Positions 46,013-55,473 of a DNA stretch of 64,000 bases are shown piece by piece. The stretch is from Granulicella sp. dw_53. Lineage in GTDB: Bacteria; Acidobacteriota; Terriglobia; Terriglobales; Acidobacteriaceae. Position 1 is the stretch's first letter, and every line of letters begins with the position of its first letter. Below the pieces are notes generated by a model. The model saw only the letters and a list, made by a program, of their open reading frames with translations, ran no database searches and was not told the DNA's origin. The DNA lies in assembly GCF_018449545.1 (NCBI RefSeq), contig NZ_JAAVUR010000003.1, positions 1-64,000 on the forward strand, in the 5' to 3' direction. The position numbers were made by a program, and so were the translations under genes.

Positions 46013-46800
46013 GTCGCCGGCACAATCGCACCGTTATAATGCCCAGCGATAAAGGACTTTGCCGTCGTTGAGCGCAGAGACTCCCCCAACTTCACGATGC
46101 GTGGGTCCGATTGCTGTGAGCTATTGGTTACGAGCACGTTTACGTAGACAGAATCCAAACTCTCATGCAGAACAGCGTCCCTGTTCGGGTTCAGTCCGGC
46201 ATCGAGAGCGAAGTTGGCATTGATGACCGCCAGATCCACATCCTGCCGGCTCCTTGGCAACTGGGAGGCATCGAGTTCAACAAGCTTCAAAGGATGTGGC
46301 CCATAGATAACATCTGCCAACGTCGCCTGGTTTCCTAAACCCTTGCGCAGCGATATCAATCCAGCGGTCTGCAACAAATAGAGAGCCCGCGACTGGTTTA
46401 CCGGGTCATTGGGCAAGGATACCTGTGCTCCGTCGTGCAGCCCAGCGAGCGACTTCGTTCGGCCCGGATAAATACCCATCAGTGGGACATAAACCTTCGC
46501 TACCGGGACGAAATTTGTGGAGTGATCCCGGTTGAACTGGCTAAGAAAAGGAATGTTCTGATAGAGGTTCGCATCGAGGTCTTTGCCAGCCAATGCTAGA
46601 TTTGGCTGCACATAGTCCGTGAACGGCACAATCTGTAACTCAACTCCGTCGCGCGCAAGCTCCGGGGCGATGGAGGCCAATATCTCTTCAGCCGGTCCCG
46701 GAGTGACGCCAATACGCAACCGCGAACTGTGATTCCGGCAGCCACTGAGCACGGCAACAACAAGAGTGAGAGCTATGGCCGTAAATTTACGATACAACAT
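46009..46800 (-). CDS. metQ: MetQ/NlpA-type substrate-binding lipoprotein
   Basis: 263 residues. The lipobox VLSGC puts the lipid-anchored Cys at 21. The binding fold is of the NlpA family (RIGVTPGPAEEILASIAP, DLDANLYQNIPFLSQFN, SLPNDPVNQSRALYLLQTAGLI). Such proteins bind L- or D-methionine and related organosulfur compounds at the inner membrane and hand them to MetNI. Substrate here is unproven; sulfur compounds are suggested by the neighbouring LLM monooxygenase. It starts 20 bp after that gene. Confidence 0.94.
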   Translation of the reverse strand: MLYRKFTAIALTLVVAVLSGCRNHSSRLRIGVTPGPAEEILASIAPELARDGVELQIVPFTDYVQPNLALAGKDLDANLYQNIPFLSQFNRDHSTNFVPVAKVYVPLMGIYPGRTKSLAGLHDGAQVSLPNDPVNQSRALYLLQTAGLISLRKGLGNQATLADVIYGPHPLKLVELDASQLPRSRQDVDLAVINANFALDAGLNPNRDAVLHESLDSVYVNVLVTNSSQQSDPRIVKLGESLRSTTAKSFIAGHYNGAIVPAT

Positions 46801-46820
46801 AGGTAAGTCTCCGAAGTAGA

Positions 46821-47867
46821 TCAGGCAACGGCAACAGATTGCATTACATCTGCGCTGAAGCGCTCCATCTCTTCTAACTGTGGGCTGAATTGAAGCAGCA
46901 AAAGGTTCACTCCGGCCCGCTCGAACTCGCCGATACGATCCTGTACCTGCTGCGGAGTACCGGTTAGCCCAGAGCGAAGCCCCCGATTCGATACGGAGTA
47001 CTCTTCGATCGACATGCGCCGCTCAAGCTGTGTGCCGCTGAGCCACTGTTCATAGTTGGCGAATCCCTTCGCGTTCTGCTTCACATCGGTGATGCGTGCT
47101 AACTCTTGGCCTACCTCTTCTTCTGTGTTTCTGGTAAAGGCATAACCAGCGACGCCGAACTGCATGGCTCCGAGGCCGAACTTTTCTCGGCGCTCGCGCA
47201 TATCGGCGATCTTCGCACTCACATGATCAGGCGAGTCGCCGTGCATCACATACGCATCGCATTTGAGTGCGATTAGGTTCTTGGCCGCTTCGCTCTCGCC
47301 ACCCGCATAGATCGGCGGACGCGGCGAGCGTACGGGCTTGGGCTCCAGCACCGTCGCTTCCGTCTTATAAAACTTACCCGTATAAGAGAAATTTGACTGT
47401 GACCAGGCGCCATTCACCACATCAAGCCACTCGGAGGTACGCGCGTAGCGATCGTCGTGCTGCTCAAAGTGGACGCCGTACATCCGGGCCTCCTGCTCCC
47501 ACCACGAGCTGACAACGTTGAGCGCCAGTCTCCCGTTCGAGATGTGGTCGATATTTGCGGCCTGCTTTGCTAGCAACGCCGGCGAGTGGAACGTAGGCCT
47601 CACCGCCACCATGAGCTCCAAGGTCTCCGTGACCGCAGCTAGTGCCGCCGCCGTCGACCACGCGTCCAGGCTCGGAGCGTCGACTCCCTTAATATCATTC
47701 AGGTTCAACTCAGCAATCAGCGAAAGATCGAAGCCTAACTCCTCGCTGCGTCTTGCAAGCCGACTGGTGTAAGCCCAGGACGCCTCCATGCCCTCATCTT
47801 CGACATTGCGCAACCACCCTCCGAAGACCGGCATCCAGTAGCCAAAACGTAAGCCATTAGACGGCAT
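46821..47867 (-). CDS. LLM-class FMN-dependent monooxygenase (SfnG/SsuD-like)
   Basis: 348 residues of the bacterial-luciferase fold (FGYWMPVFGG start, SNGRLALNVVSSWWEQEARMYG, PPIYAGGESEAAKNLI). Closest in layout to dimethylsulfone (SfnG) and alkanesulfonate (SsuD) monooxygenases, which use FMNH2 and O2 to release sulfite from organosulfur compounds. No flavin reductase gene is adjacent. It starts within the end of the ATP-grasp gene (11-bp overlap), with GGGAGGTGG as a strong ribosome site inside that gene. Confidence 0.9.
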   Translation of the reverse strand: MPSNGLRFGYWMPVFGGWLRNVEDEGMEASWAYTSRLARRSEELGFDLSLIAELNLNDIKGVDAPSLDAWSTAAALAAVTETLELMVAVRPTFHSPALLAKQAANIDHISNGRLALNVVSSWWEQEARMYGVHFEQHDDRYARTSEWLDVVNGAWSQSNFSYTGKFYKTEATVLEPKPVRSPRPPIYAGGESEAAKNLIALKCDAYVMHGDSPDHVSAKIADMRERREKFGLGAMQFGVAGYAFTRNTEEEVGQELARITDVKQNAKGFANYEQWLSGTQLERRMSIEEYSVSNRGLRSGLTGTPQQVQDRIGEFERAGVNLLLLQFSPQLEEMERFSADVMQSVAVA

Positions 47868-48864
47868 TGGCCACCTCCCGCTCTAGGAAATCAGCCAATC
47901 TTTCAAATGGATTGAACCCGATGACACGAAGTGGGTCAGCAACAAAGTTCGAAAGCGCATTCACGTCGTAGAAATAGATCTCGCCATCGCGGTCATCCAC
48001 AATATACTCAACGCCACCTACATCGATACCCGCAGACTGCACGATTAACTCGATTGCGCGGATCACCTCCGCAGATGGGGTAAAGCCCTCAACACGCAAG
48101 CCCGCTTTAGAGGCTTCAAGCACGCAGGCGTTATCGAGGGCCTCGCCGCGGGCCGTCTGGCAGATGTCCGCTGGGCATAGGTCGAAGGTCTGCCCTGTTA
48201 GATGGACTTGAATCCCGTAAAGATACTTGCCACCAATTGTCTCTACGCGCGAGATGAATCCGCCGCGTGCCGGAATAAACTCCTGGACAAGCGCTACATG
48301 GTCAAGGCCGAACTCGATCGCGTCCTGAATCACCGCGCGCGACAGTTGCTCTGGAGTGTCGAATCTCTGGATGCCTTTGCCGCTCCCGCCGACGTTCGGC
48401 TTGATCACAATCGGATACCGTAATCCCTCGGCCGCGTCAATCGCTTGACTCGCCTGATGAATTACGCGCGAAGATGGATAACGCAAACCAAGCGACTGAA
48501 GGAGTGAGTGTTGCAGCGCCTTCGATATCTCATATTGAAAGGCCTTTGCGCCATTTAGGACGCGCACACCCTGAAGCTCAAGGTGGCCCAGCCAGGAGAG
48601 TGTGTGAAAGACGCCAGAGCCATGATCGCGGCTATCGGCGGAAGGACTCATGCGATTGAAAAGTACCTTGAAAGGCGGAAGAGAAGATCCGTCCACCGAA
48701 TAGAAGTGATCCGGAGCGAAGAGCCGCTGAAACTTCACATTGCGCCGTTCGAGTTCCGCGAAGATAGGTGCGAACCATTGGGGATGCTCGTAAAGAAAGG
48801 CGATCGGCGCTCGCGCACTGCTCGGATCTATGTGCTCTGCTTCGACTGCAAACGATGTCGACAT
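47857..48864 (-). CDS. ATP-grasp ligase
   Basis: 335 residues. The ATP-grasp core is seen in YPIVIKPNVGGSGKGIQRF (P-loop-like, about 150-170), the VALVQEFIPARGG region and the metal-binding YFYDVNALSNF near the C-terminus. It resembles RimK/D-Ala-D-Ala-type amino acid or peptide ligases, which join a carboxylate to an amine with ATP. Substrate unknown; in this operon it may tag or activate an imported compound. AAGGAGCC lies 9 bases before the ATG. Cytosolic. Downstream of the creatininase gene by 79 bp. Confidence 0.92.
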   Translation of the reverse strand: MSTSFAVEAEHIDPSSARAPIAFLYEHPQWFAPIFAELERRNVKFQRLFAPDHFYSVDGSSLPPFKVLFNRMSPSADSRDHGSGVFHTLSWLGHLELQGVRVLNGAKAFQYEISKALQHSLLQSLGLRYPSSRVIHQASQAIDAAEGLRYPIVIKPNVGGSGKGIQRFDTPEQLSRAVIQDAIEFGLDHVALVQEFIPARGGFISRVETIGGKYLYGIQVHLTGQTFDLCPADICQTARGEALDNACVLEASKAGLRVEGFTPSAEVIRAIELIVQSAGIDVGGVEYIVDDRDGEIYFYDVNALSNFVADPLRVIGFNPFERLADFLEREVANAV

Positions 48865-48943
48865 GTGTTAAGGCTCCTTTGGATTGTCACAAAGTAAAAA
48901 GAAGTTCGGGCCACGCTTCAGTGACTCCATCTAGAGTAAACCT

Positions 48944-49867
48944 TTACTGCGAACCACTGGCAGTAACTTTGGACGACTTAGCCTGTAGAAGCGTCTGAAT
49001 CTGATCGGCTCCCAACTGTATCTTCAAATCGATGAAGCGTTTCCCAAGAGCGGCCGAGGAGCGGCGGGCATCGCCAACGATGCCCGTATCGGAGTGCTTC
49101 TCCACCGGGGAACGCGGCTCGCCGGGCTTGCGTGGAGCATCGCCAACGGCAGTAGGCAAGAGGTCGGATCGCACCCAGTTATTTTTGCCTTCCAGGTAGA
49201 GCAGTTCGGACGTATCCGGGATACCTCCGTGGGAGCTTGGAGGATAGCCGTTCTTCTCAAGCCAGGCGTCAAACTCATCGTTCGCTTTGGTATAAGGACC
49301 GTCTGAGTAGACGACGCGAACTCCCGCCGACTCATACTTTGCGTCAAGCTTCTGCGCGAGCTCTCGCAACTCTTTCTGGCCGCCCCCATGATCGCCAAGC
49401 AGGATGACGTTCTTGAAGCCATCCACAATCAACTGCTCCGCGACTTCTTCGTTAAGTTGGGTAAAGACCGCGCTGGATACCCCGATAGTCCCAGGCTGGC
49501 TAGGATTCGCTCGATTGAGAGAGAACGGATTGACCGGTGCAACAATCGCATTTCCAAGCTTGCGTGCAATTCCTTCAGCAGTCGCCCGGGCAATAAAAGT
49601 GTGTCCCCCAATGGCATTTTGAGGACCTCGTTGCTCCGTGCCTCCATTAAAGATGAGGACAGTCGTCTTTCCTTCATCGTGAATCGCGTGATACAGTTCT
49701 GGCCAGGTCAGATCCTCAAGGAATACAGACGTAGGAACATGAGCGGAGATCTTGCCTGTGATGGAAGGCGAATCCGCGGCAAGCAACGTCCTCACGCCGA
49801 GTGCCATAGCTGCAGTTAAAACAAGCGCAGCCCTTGAGTACTTGTTGCTCTTGATGAAGTGGTTCAT
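48944..49867 (-). CDS. Exported creatininase-family protein with altered metal site
   Basis: 307 residues from the ATG at 49867 (AAGGAGC 5 bases upstream). A hydrophobic segment near 11-31 (ALVLTAAMALGVRTLLA) suggests export or membrane anchoring. The creatininase fold is seen in LIFNGGTEQRGPQNAIGGHT and ILLGDHGGGQKEL. Creatininase uses Glu34, His36, Asp45, His120 and Glu122 as metal ligands (family knowledge); here Glu78 and His160 fit, but the His is Arg80 and the Asp is His89, so the metal site is changed. Related acidobacterial proteins with STEQNGPH-type motifs share such changes. It may cleave a cyclic or linear amide outside the cytosol. Confidence 0.88.
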   Translation of the reverse strand: MNHFIKSNKYSRAALVLTAAMALGVRTLLAADSPSITGKISAHVPTSVFLEDLTWPELYHAIHDEGKTTVLIFNGGTEQRGPQNAIGGHTFIARATAEGIARKLGNAIVAPVNPFSLNRANPSQPGTIGVSSAVFTQLNEEVAEQLIVDGFKNVILLGDHGGGQKELRELAQKLDAKYESAGVRVVYSDGPYTKANDEFDAWLEKNGYPPSSHGGIPDTSELLYLEGKNNWVRSDLLPTAVGDAPRKPGEPRSPVEKHSDTGIVGDARRSSAALGKRFIDLKIQLGADQIQTLLQAKSSKVTASGSQ

Positions 49868-49950
49868 AAAGCTCCTTATCGGTCTGACGGCTGATACGAC
49901 TGATGAAAGTGATCGCTGACCCAAAGTTCAAGACCAGCTTTAGGGCGCAT

Positions 49951-52900
49951 TTAGTAATTGATCCGTAGTGCGAACTGGAGCTGACGATTAGAACCCGTCG
50001 CCGTGGCTACATTACTGCCCACCGTCGTCGAGATCGTACCGAGCGTCGCCAAACTGCCATAGCTGGAAGCAGGATTGCCAAAGTTCGGATGGTTAAGAAT
50101 ATTGAAAGCATCGACACGCAGCTCCAGATTGGTGCGTTCGTGCCACAGGGGTATGTGGCGATCCAATCCGAAGTCGACGTTCTGAAGCCCCGGCCCGCGC
50201 AGGTTGTTGCGTCTCGTCGTACCGTAGTTGAATACGGTGCTCGTCGTTGTATTTGCATTGGCAGGATCGTTTGCTCGGAACGCCCCTGTATTAAACCAGT
50301 TGGTGACCGTGTGAGTCCTGGCTCCGGTGCGCGAGTCCACTGCAGCATTCGGATCCTGGCCGGCCACCACAAACGCCCGATCGGACGCACCCGTATTGGA
50401 GGCAATACTATCCGTAGTTGAGACGGTGAAGGGACGTCCACCCTGCAAAGTCAGCACAGTAGACGCCTGCCATCCCCCCGCAAGCACACTACCGATCGAC
50501 CGCGAGCCATTCAACCATCTGCGGCCATGACCAAAGGGCAGATCGTAGAAGCCAGAGGTAACAAAACGCAGCTTCTGATCGTAATCCGAAAGACCCCACT
50601 CCTGTTGAGGATGGGCTGGATCCTGCGCGGTATTGTTGTTGTCCAAAGACTTCGCATAGACGAGATGGGAAAGAAAGTTCAACCCGTTGCTATACCGCTT
50701 TTCAACTCGCACCAACAAGCTGTTGTAGTTACTGGAAACACCAGAGTTGATGATCGAGATAGCTCCCCATTGGGAGTTACTCCCTACGTTATTGAAGGGA
50801 CGAAGCGACTGAATCGTTGCAGTCGGATTAGCAACTCGCGTAGCTAGACTTGGGTTGTTAGCGGCATAGCTCCCCGTCGAATGCGTTCCCTTCGATCCCT
50901 GGTAGGACACCTCCAGCAGCGTCGTAGCACCAAACTGATGCTGAATACCCAAACTGTACTGCGTCACATAAGGACGAGGCATAACAGGATTGATCGATGT
51001 CACCCCAACGCCGCCAACAGGCTGCGTCGAACCAAAGGGACGTGACCACTGCAATGGAGCTGCCCTGGTGCCCGTAAACGACTTGCTCAAGAGAAAAGGT
51101 GCACCCAACGCAGTAGCGCTGTTCCAGGTTTGTACAGCGACAAGATTGTAGTAGATACCGGCTCCGCCACGAATCACCGTCTTATCGCTTCCCTTCACCC
51201 GATACGCGAAGCCAAGACGCGGTGCAAAGTCGCTTGGCGTCTTGTCATAGAGCGTCGTAAAGATAGGATTAGCTCCCGAAACCTCGAGTAGACCTGTCGT
51301 GCTATTTACCGTATAGGTCTGTCCCGCGCCCGTCAGCACGGCGTTCTGAGCCGGATCGAACTTGGAGATGCGGTTGTATCCCTCTGTGTGAGGCGCGGCA
51401 TACTCGTAGCGCAGGCCGTAGTTGAGCGTGAGAGACCTGGTCGCCTTCCACTCATCCTGCACATAAAGCGAGAATGCCCGCTGCCTCGGAAACTGTTGCT
51501 CGTTGCCGGTGCCGTACGAGTCGCTCGAGATATAGCCCAGGAGGAAGTCTGCCCAGGCGTTGCCAGTATAAGTCGTGTTGGTAAAGCTGAACGAGCCACG
51601 TCCAGTACTCACGAAGAAGGAGTGCTTGAAGAAGTTGAAGTAGTCTCCGCCAATCTTAATGCTGTGACTTCCCTTCACCCAGGTAAGTCCGTCGACAAGG
51701 TGAACGGTATTATCGCCGCGCCACTGAGGATCATTGTTAAGCCCAATAGAACTAAAGCCAGCGATACTGACATACGGAACACCGATGTTTCCCGAGTCCG
51801 AAGACTGTAACCCGCTACCGCCTCGCGGCAGACCCAGGGCACCCACCACATCTCCGTATTTTTGGTCTTCATTCTGATAACCCGCATCCATGCGATTGAA
51901 GCCGCCGCGAAACTCGTTGATGACGTTAGGAGTAAAAACATAATCATCCACGAACGAAGCATGTTGATAGGTGTGCGGCCCAATAACCCCAAAGTTTGGT
52001 GTCGTAGAAGCGCCTGTAAAGTCGCCGGAAGTGCCAGTATCTTTGCCGGTAAGGACGGTGTACTCCCCTGCAATATTCTGCTTATTCGAGAGGCGCTGAT
52101 CGACCCGGAAGGTGACCTGATGGTTATTGGAGACATTTGAGACGTTATTGGTGAAGTTGTTGCTGGCCAAAGCTTGATTTTGCGCCTGCGGAAAATACTT
52201 CAACAGGGCAAGACTGACTGACGAAAAGCGAGACGGGGAAAAGCTTGTCGTCTTTAGGCCAGAGACAGGGTCAGTAAGTTGTGTACCGAGAAAACCAAAA
52301 TCGCCCGAGCTCGCGGCCGATAGATATTGACTATTCGGAACGGACAGTTGAACCCCAGGAGAAAAGGACGTAAAGGTTCCTTCATACGACGCGAAGAAGA
52401 AACTTTTGTCCTTCCAGATAGGGCCGCCAATGGAACCACCCAACTGCTTGCTGTTGTAAGGAGGGTTTGCTGTGTTAGTAAAGTACGGACGTGCATTCAC
52501 CTTGCCAGTCCGGTAGAAGCCGAAGACCGAACCATGCACGCTATTAGTGCCTGACTTCGTGCTGAGCAGCACCTGCCCTCCAGAGTGGCGACCATACTCC
52601 GCAGGGGCGATGCTACTGATGATACGAAACTCGCGGATCGCATCCAACGACGGCCGCACCGTGGGCTGATTGGTCGTCCAGTCATTATCGTCGGCGCCAT
52701 CTAGTAAATAGTTGTTCGTAGTGTCCGGCATGCCAGCGACCACAAAACCTCCCCTCGTCTGCAGGCTCGAACTTGCCGTCGTCGCACTCACGTTAGGATC
52801 AAGCTGGGCGAGCTGCCAGAAGTTACGCGAGTTGCTTGGAAGCTGCTTGATCTTCGCCTCGTCGATCACAGCGCCATTGAGTGAATCCTCCGTCTGGATA

Positions 52901-53268
52901 AGAGGAGCTCCTGTCGTAACTTCGACTTTCTCCGACACATCACCGATCAAAAGAACGGCGTCATAGCGTGCCTCCTGGTTTACCTGGAGGACGAAGTGTG
53001 CGTTCACAACCGTCCTAAACTTGGGAGCCGTGACCGTAATCGAGTACTCTTGCGGCTGTAACTGCGTCACAAGATAATCGCCCGACTCATTGACAACAAC
53101 GGTCCGCGTCTCACCCTTCTCGGTATTCGTTACGATCACGGTCGCACCAGTGATGGCCGCACCGGAAGAATCGTGCACGCTACCGCGCAGAGTGGCAGTT
53201 ACACTCTGCGCGAAACCCGGAATGGAGAGAGGAAGCAAGAGAGAGATATATAACGCACGTCGAAACAC
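49951..53268 (-). CDS. TonB-dependent receptor, Oar-like (receptor 3)
   Basis: 1105 residues with a GTG start at 53268 (AAGGAG 7 bases upstream). Signal peptide (ALYISLLLPLSIPGFAQ), carboxypeptidase-regulatory-like domain (about 20-105: VTATLRGSVHDSSGAAITGA), plug (about 115-220: LPSNSRNFWQLAQLDP, NNYLLDGADDNDW) and a long barrel ending LQFALRINY. First gene of the seven-gene operon, so the outer-membrane import step for its substrate. Spaced 83 bp from the creatininase-family gene. Confidence 0.93.
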   Translation of the reverse strand: MFRRALYISLLLPLSIPGFAQSVTATLRGSVHDSSGAAITGATVIVTNTEKGETRTVVVNESGDYLVTQLQPQEYSITVTAPKFRTVVNAHFVLQVNQEARYDAVLLIGDVSEKVEVTTGAPLIQTEDSLNGAVIDEAKIKQLPSNSRNFWQLAQLDPNVSATTASSSLQTRGGFVVAGMPDTTNNYLLDGADDNDWTTNQPTVRPSLDAIREFRIISSIAPAEYGRHSGGQVLLSTKSGTNSVHGSVFGFYRTGKVNARPYFTNTANPPYNSKQLGGSIGGPIWKDKSFFFASYEGTFTSFSPGVQLSVPNSQYLSAASSGDFGFLGTQLTDPVSGLKTTSFSPSRFSSVSLALLKYFPQAQNQALASNNFTNNVSNVSNNHQVTFRVDQRLSNKQNIAGEYTVLTGKDTGTSGDFTGASTTPNFGVIGPHTYQHASFVDDYVFTPNVINEFRGGFNRMDAGYQNEDQKYGDVVGALGLPRGGSGLQSSDSGNIGVPYVSIAGFSSIGLNNDPQWRGDNTVHLVDGLTWVKGSHSIKIGGDYFNFFKHSFFVSTGRGSFSFTNTTYTGNAWADFLLGYISSDSYGTGNEQQFPRQRAFSLYVQDEWKATRSLTLNYGLRYEYAAPHTEGYNRISKFDPAQNAVLTGAGQTYTVNSTTGLLEVSGANPIFTTLYDKTPSDFAPRLGFAYRVKGSDKTVIRGGAGIYYNLVAVQTWNSATALGAPFLLSKSFTGTRAAPLQWSRPFGSTQPVGGVGVTSINPVMPRPYVTQYSLGIQHQFGATTLLEVSYQGSKGTHSTGSYAANNPSLATRVANPTATIQSLRPFNNVGSNSQWGAISIINSGVSSNYNSLLVRVEKRYSNGLNFLSHLVYAKSLDNNNTAQDPAHPQQEWGLSDYDQKLRFVTSGFYDLPFGHGRRWLNGSRSIGSVLAGGWQASTVLTLQGGRPFTVSTTDSIASNTGASDRAFVVAGQDPNAAVDSRTGARTHTVTNWFNTGAFRANDPANANTTTSTVFNYGTTRRNNLRGPGLQNVDFGLDRHIPLWHERTNLELRVDAFNILNHPNFGNPASSYGSLATLGTISTTVGSNVATATGSNRQLQFALRINY

Positions 53269-53550
53269 TTGGTTTCTCCTTCAAGGCTGTCCAGCATTCC
53301 TGCACGCACATGGGTTTGCTCCCAATGGCTTGGAGTCAATGCGCGAGGGCTCTATAGCTAGGTTCAGGGTGGCATGGTCGTCATCGCGCTAGGCCCCTTC
53401 GGGCAGAACGTGACAATAGAAGAGAACTCTATCGACAACGACAACAACGGCGCCAGCAAGGGTGCATTCGCATTCGCTCAACGACACATCTTGAAAAGGA
53501 ACGAGCTGCCGAAACTTCAATCCGAGCTTGAGAGCAGAGTTTATGCATGG
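53269..53550. other. Leader region of the seven-gene operon
   Basis: 282 bp between two minus-strand genes. It should hold the promoter of the receptor-creatininase-ATP-grasp-LLM-MetQNI operon. A SAM riboswitch-like leader was looked for by eye, given the sulfur theme, but no convincing match was seen. Confidence 0.45.
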
Positions 53551-55458
53551 CTACTTCTTCTCCCCGGCCGGTTTCGTATCGGATATGCTCTCGCTCTTAG
53601 TTGACTCAGCCTTAGCAGTGTTCACCGGCTTATCCTCTTTGGTCGGCACAAGGCATTCATTGGAGCGGCAATTATTGCTGCTTTTGGAACCAAGCCGCTC
53701 AAGCAGAGCAACTGTCTCGGGATGGACCACTGCATGCTCAAAGAGGCCGTTTGCCGAATCGGCAACCGTGTCCCCGAGCTTTGTCTTCGCGCCGAGGTCC
53801 GCGCCATGCGCCAACAAATACGTAATCAGGGCATCGTCTCCGCGAAAAGCAGCACCATGAAGCGCCGTATAGCCTTTGACATCCGCCTTATTAAGGTCGG
53901 CGCCATGCTCCAGGCAGAACTTCACGGCATCGATGCGAGCGGAAGGTGCGTTGGAGGTCCAGTAAGCAGCCCAGCCGACACCGGCGGCGGCCATGAGGGC
54001 CGTGTCCGCGCTCTTCGTGGCGACGTTTGTATCCGCACCATGCGCAGCGAGCAACTCCATCACTTGAAGATCGCTTGCCAACGCCGCCCGCCAGAAGGGT
54101 GTTGCCCCCGTCACATCAACCCATGTCTCATCGTTTGCGAAGACGCGAAACCATAATTTTCTTGTGAGCGCGGTATTTGGATCAGCCTTGCGATCCAGCA
54201 TTAGTCTCAGCAGATCAAGATATGTGGTGTCTTCCTGCGCTGTAATAGGTTGCGGATACCAGGTATGTGGCGCCCACTGCACATCGATCACCGCATAAAG
54301 CGCACTAAGTCCATCAGAAGACGTGAGCGTTACATCTGCGTTGTGTTCAATCAGAACCTTTGCCGTGTCATAGTGGCCGTTGATGAGAGCAAGCAGCAGA
54401 GGAGTGGCCTTGTCGGTCTCGCTGCGTGCGTTGATATCGGCATGAGCAGACAGGAGTGCCTTCACAGCCGAAGTCTGCCCGTCGCGAGCCGCAACATGCA
54501 GCGCCGTCAAACCACCAATGGAGAGGCTACCGTAGACACGGTTGCGGCGGTCTTCCGCAGTGAATCCATAGGCATCCGGAGTGTCTTTCTTACCCCCCGG
54601 CGTTGGCTTTTCATTCTTCACGGAGTGCTCTTGATGTTCCGCCTCTTGGCTTGGCGACGACGTCTTTCTAGCAGCCTCTGCAGTGACGGTCTTTGCATCA
54701 GGTTCAGCTTTTACTACATTGTCCGACCCTTCAGATTTAGCTTCAGAGACTATTGCCTTTGCTGCAACGCCACCTCGCAAGCCAGGATCTTTTTGCGCAC
54801 CGGCAGCAAGTTCTTCACCATTCACGCCCACAGTGACTCGCTCCAACTTCTGCACGCTGGTCTTGTAGGTCGTATCGGCGCCATGTTGCGTCAGCACACG
54901 GATAGCGCCAATTCGGTCTCTCGCCGCGGCGAAAAAGAGAGCACTCTGGCCAAAGGTCTTCTCCCGAGTGTTAATATTCGCTCCGTGATTCAGGAGGACA
55001 AGCAGCGCATCGGACGTTCCCGCTGCGGCAGCCTGCATCAGCGGCGTTGTGCCATTCTCGTTGGCTGTGTCGACCTTCGCTCCAGCCGCCAACAGTGCTT
55101 CAATGGACGCGGCATCCCCGTTGCCTGCGGCGAGCATCAGTGGCGTCACTCCCTCTAGACGTGTGCGGGCCTCCGGAGCCGCTCTCGCCTTCAGCAGCAA
55201 CTGCACGAGCTCGACATCGTCATTGTAGGCAGCCCAGTGCAAGGCGGAGAAGCCATCGCCCTGCGTAGCATTGACATCGGCATGACGAGCGATGAGCCTC
55301 CGTACAAGCTCGCGATCATCCTCCTTTGAGGCCCGAATCAACTCGCTCGGCTTCGGAATTGAATTCACACCCCTCGCCTTCGATCCCTCTGCCACAGAGA
55401 GAGGAAGCGCGCCCAGAAATGTTGCAAACAAGAAAAGTACCGGTTTCGCAAGCTGCAT
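53551..55458 (-). CDS. Secreted ankyrin-repeat protein
   Basis: 635 residues with a signal peptide (VLFLFATFLGALPLSVA). Ankyrin repeats are clear on both sides of a charged linker: DGFSALHWAAYNDDVELVQL, NGTTPLMQAAAAGTSDALL, GGLTALHVAARDGQTSAVKA, KGYTALHGAAFRGDDALITYL and others, around ten in total. The linker (about 210-310) is rich in Glu, Lys and Ser. Ankyrin repeats bind proteins or other ligands; here in the periplasm or outside. GAGGAG lies 7 bases before the ATG. It starts 15 bp after the DUF1552 stop, so both are likely in one operon with DUF1592. Confidence 0.9.
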   Translation of the reverse strand: MQLAKPVLFLFATFLGALPLSVAEGSKARGVNSIPKPSELIRASKEDDRELVRRLIARHADVNATQGDGFSALHWAAYNDDVELVQLLLKARAAPEARTRLEGVTPLMLAAGNGDAASIEALLAAGAKVDTANENGTTPLMQAAAAGTSDALLVLLNHGANINTREKTFGQSALFFAAARDRIGAIRVLTQHGADTTYKTSVQKLERVTVGVNGEELAAGAQKDPGLRGGVAAKAIVSEAKSEGSDNVVKAEPDAKTVTAEAARKTSSPSQEAEHQEHSVKNEKPTPGGKKDTPDAYGFTAEDRRNRVYGSLSIGGLTALHVAARDGQTSAVKALLSAHADINARSETDKATPLLLALINGHYDTAKVLIEHNADVTLTSSDGLSALYAVIDVQWAPHTWYPQPITAQEDTTYLDLLRLMLDRKADPNTALTRKLWFRVFANDETWVDVTGATPFWRAALASDLQVMELLAAHGADTNVATKSADTALMAAAGVGWAAYWTSNAPSARIDAVKFCLEHGADLNKADVKGYTALHGAAFRGDDALITYLLAHGADLGAKTKLGDTVADSANGLFEHAVVHPETVALLERLGSKSSNNCRSNECLVPTKEDKPVNTAKAESTKSESISDTKPAGEKK

Positions 55459-55473
55459 CGCGTTCTCCTCTCC

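Noticed and set aside
53269-53550. SAM riboswitch before the MetQNI-containing operon
   Set aside because: Looked for because of the sulfur theme; no convincing SAM-I, SAM-II or SAH core could be drawn by eye. A covariance-model search would be decisive.
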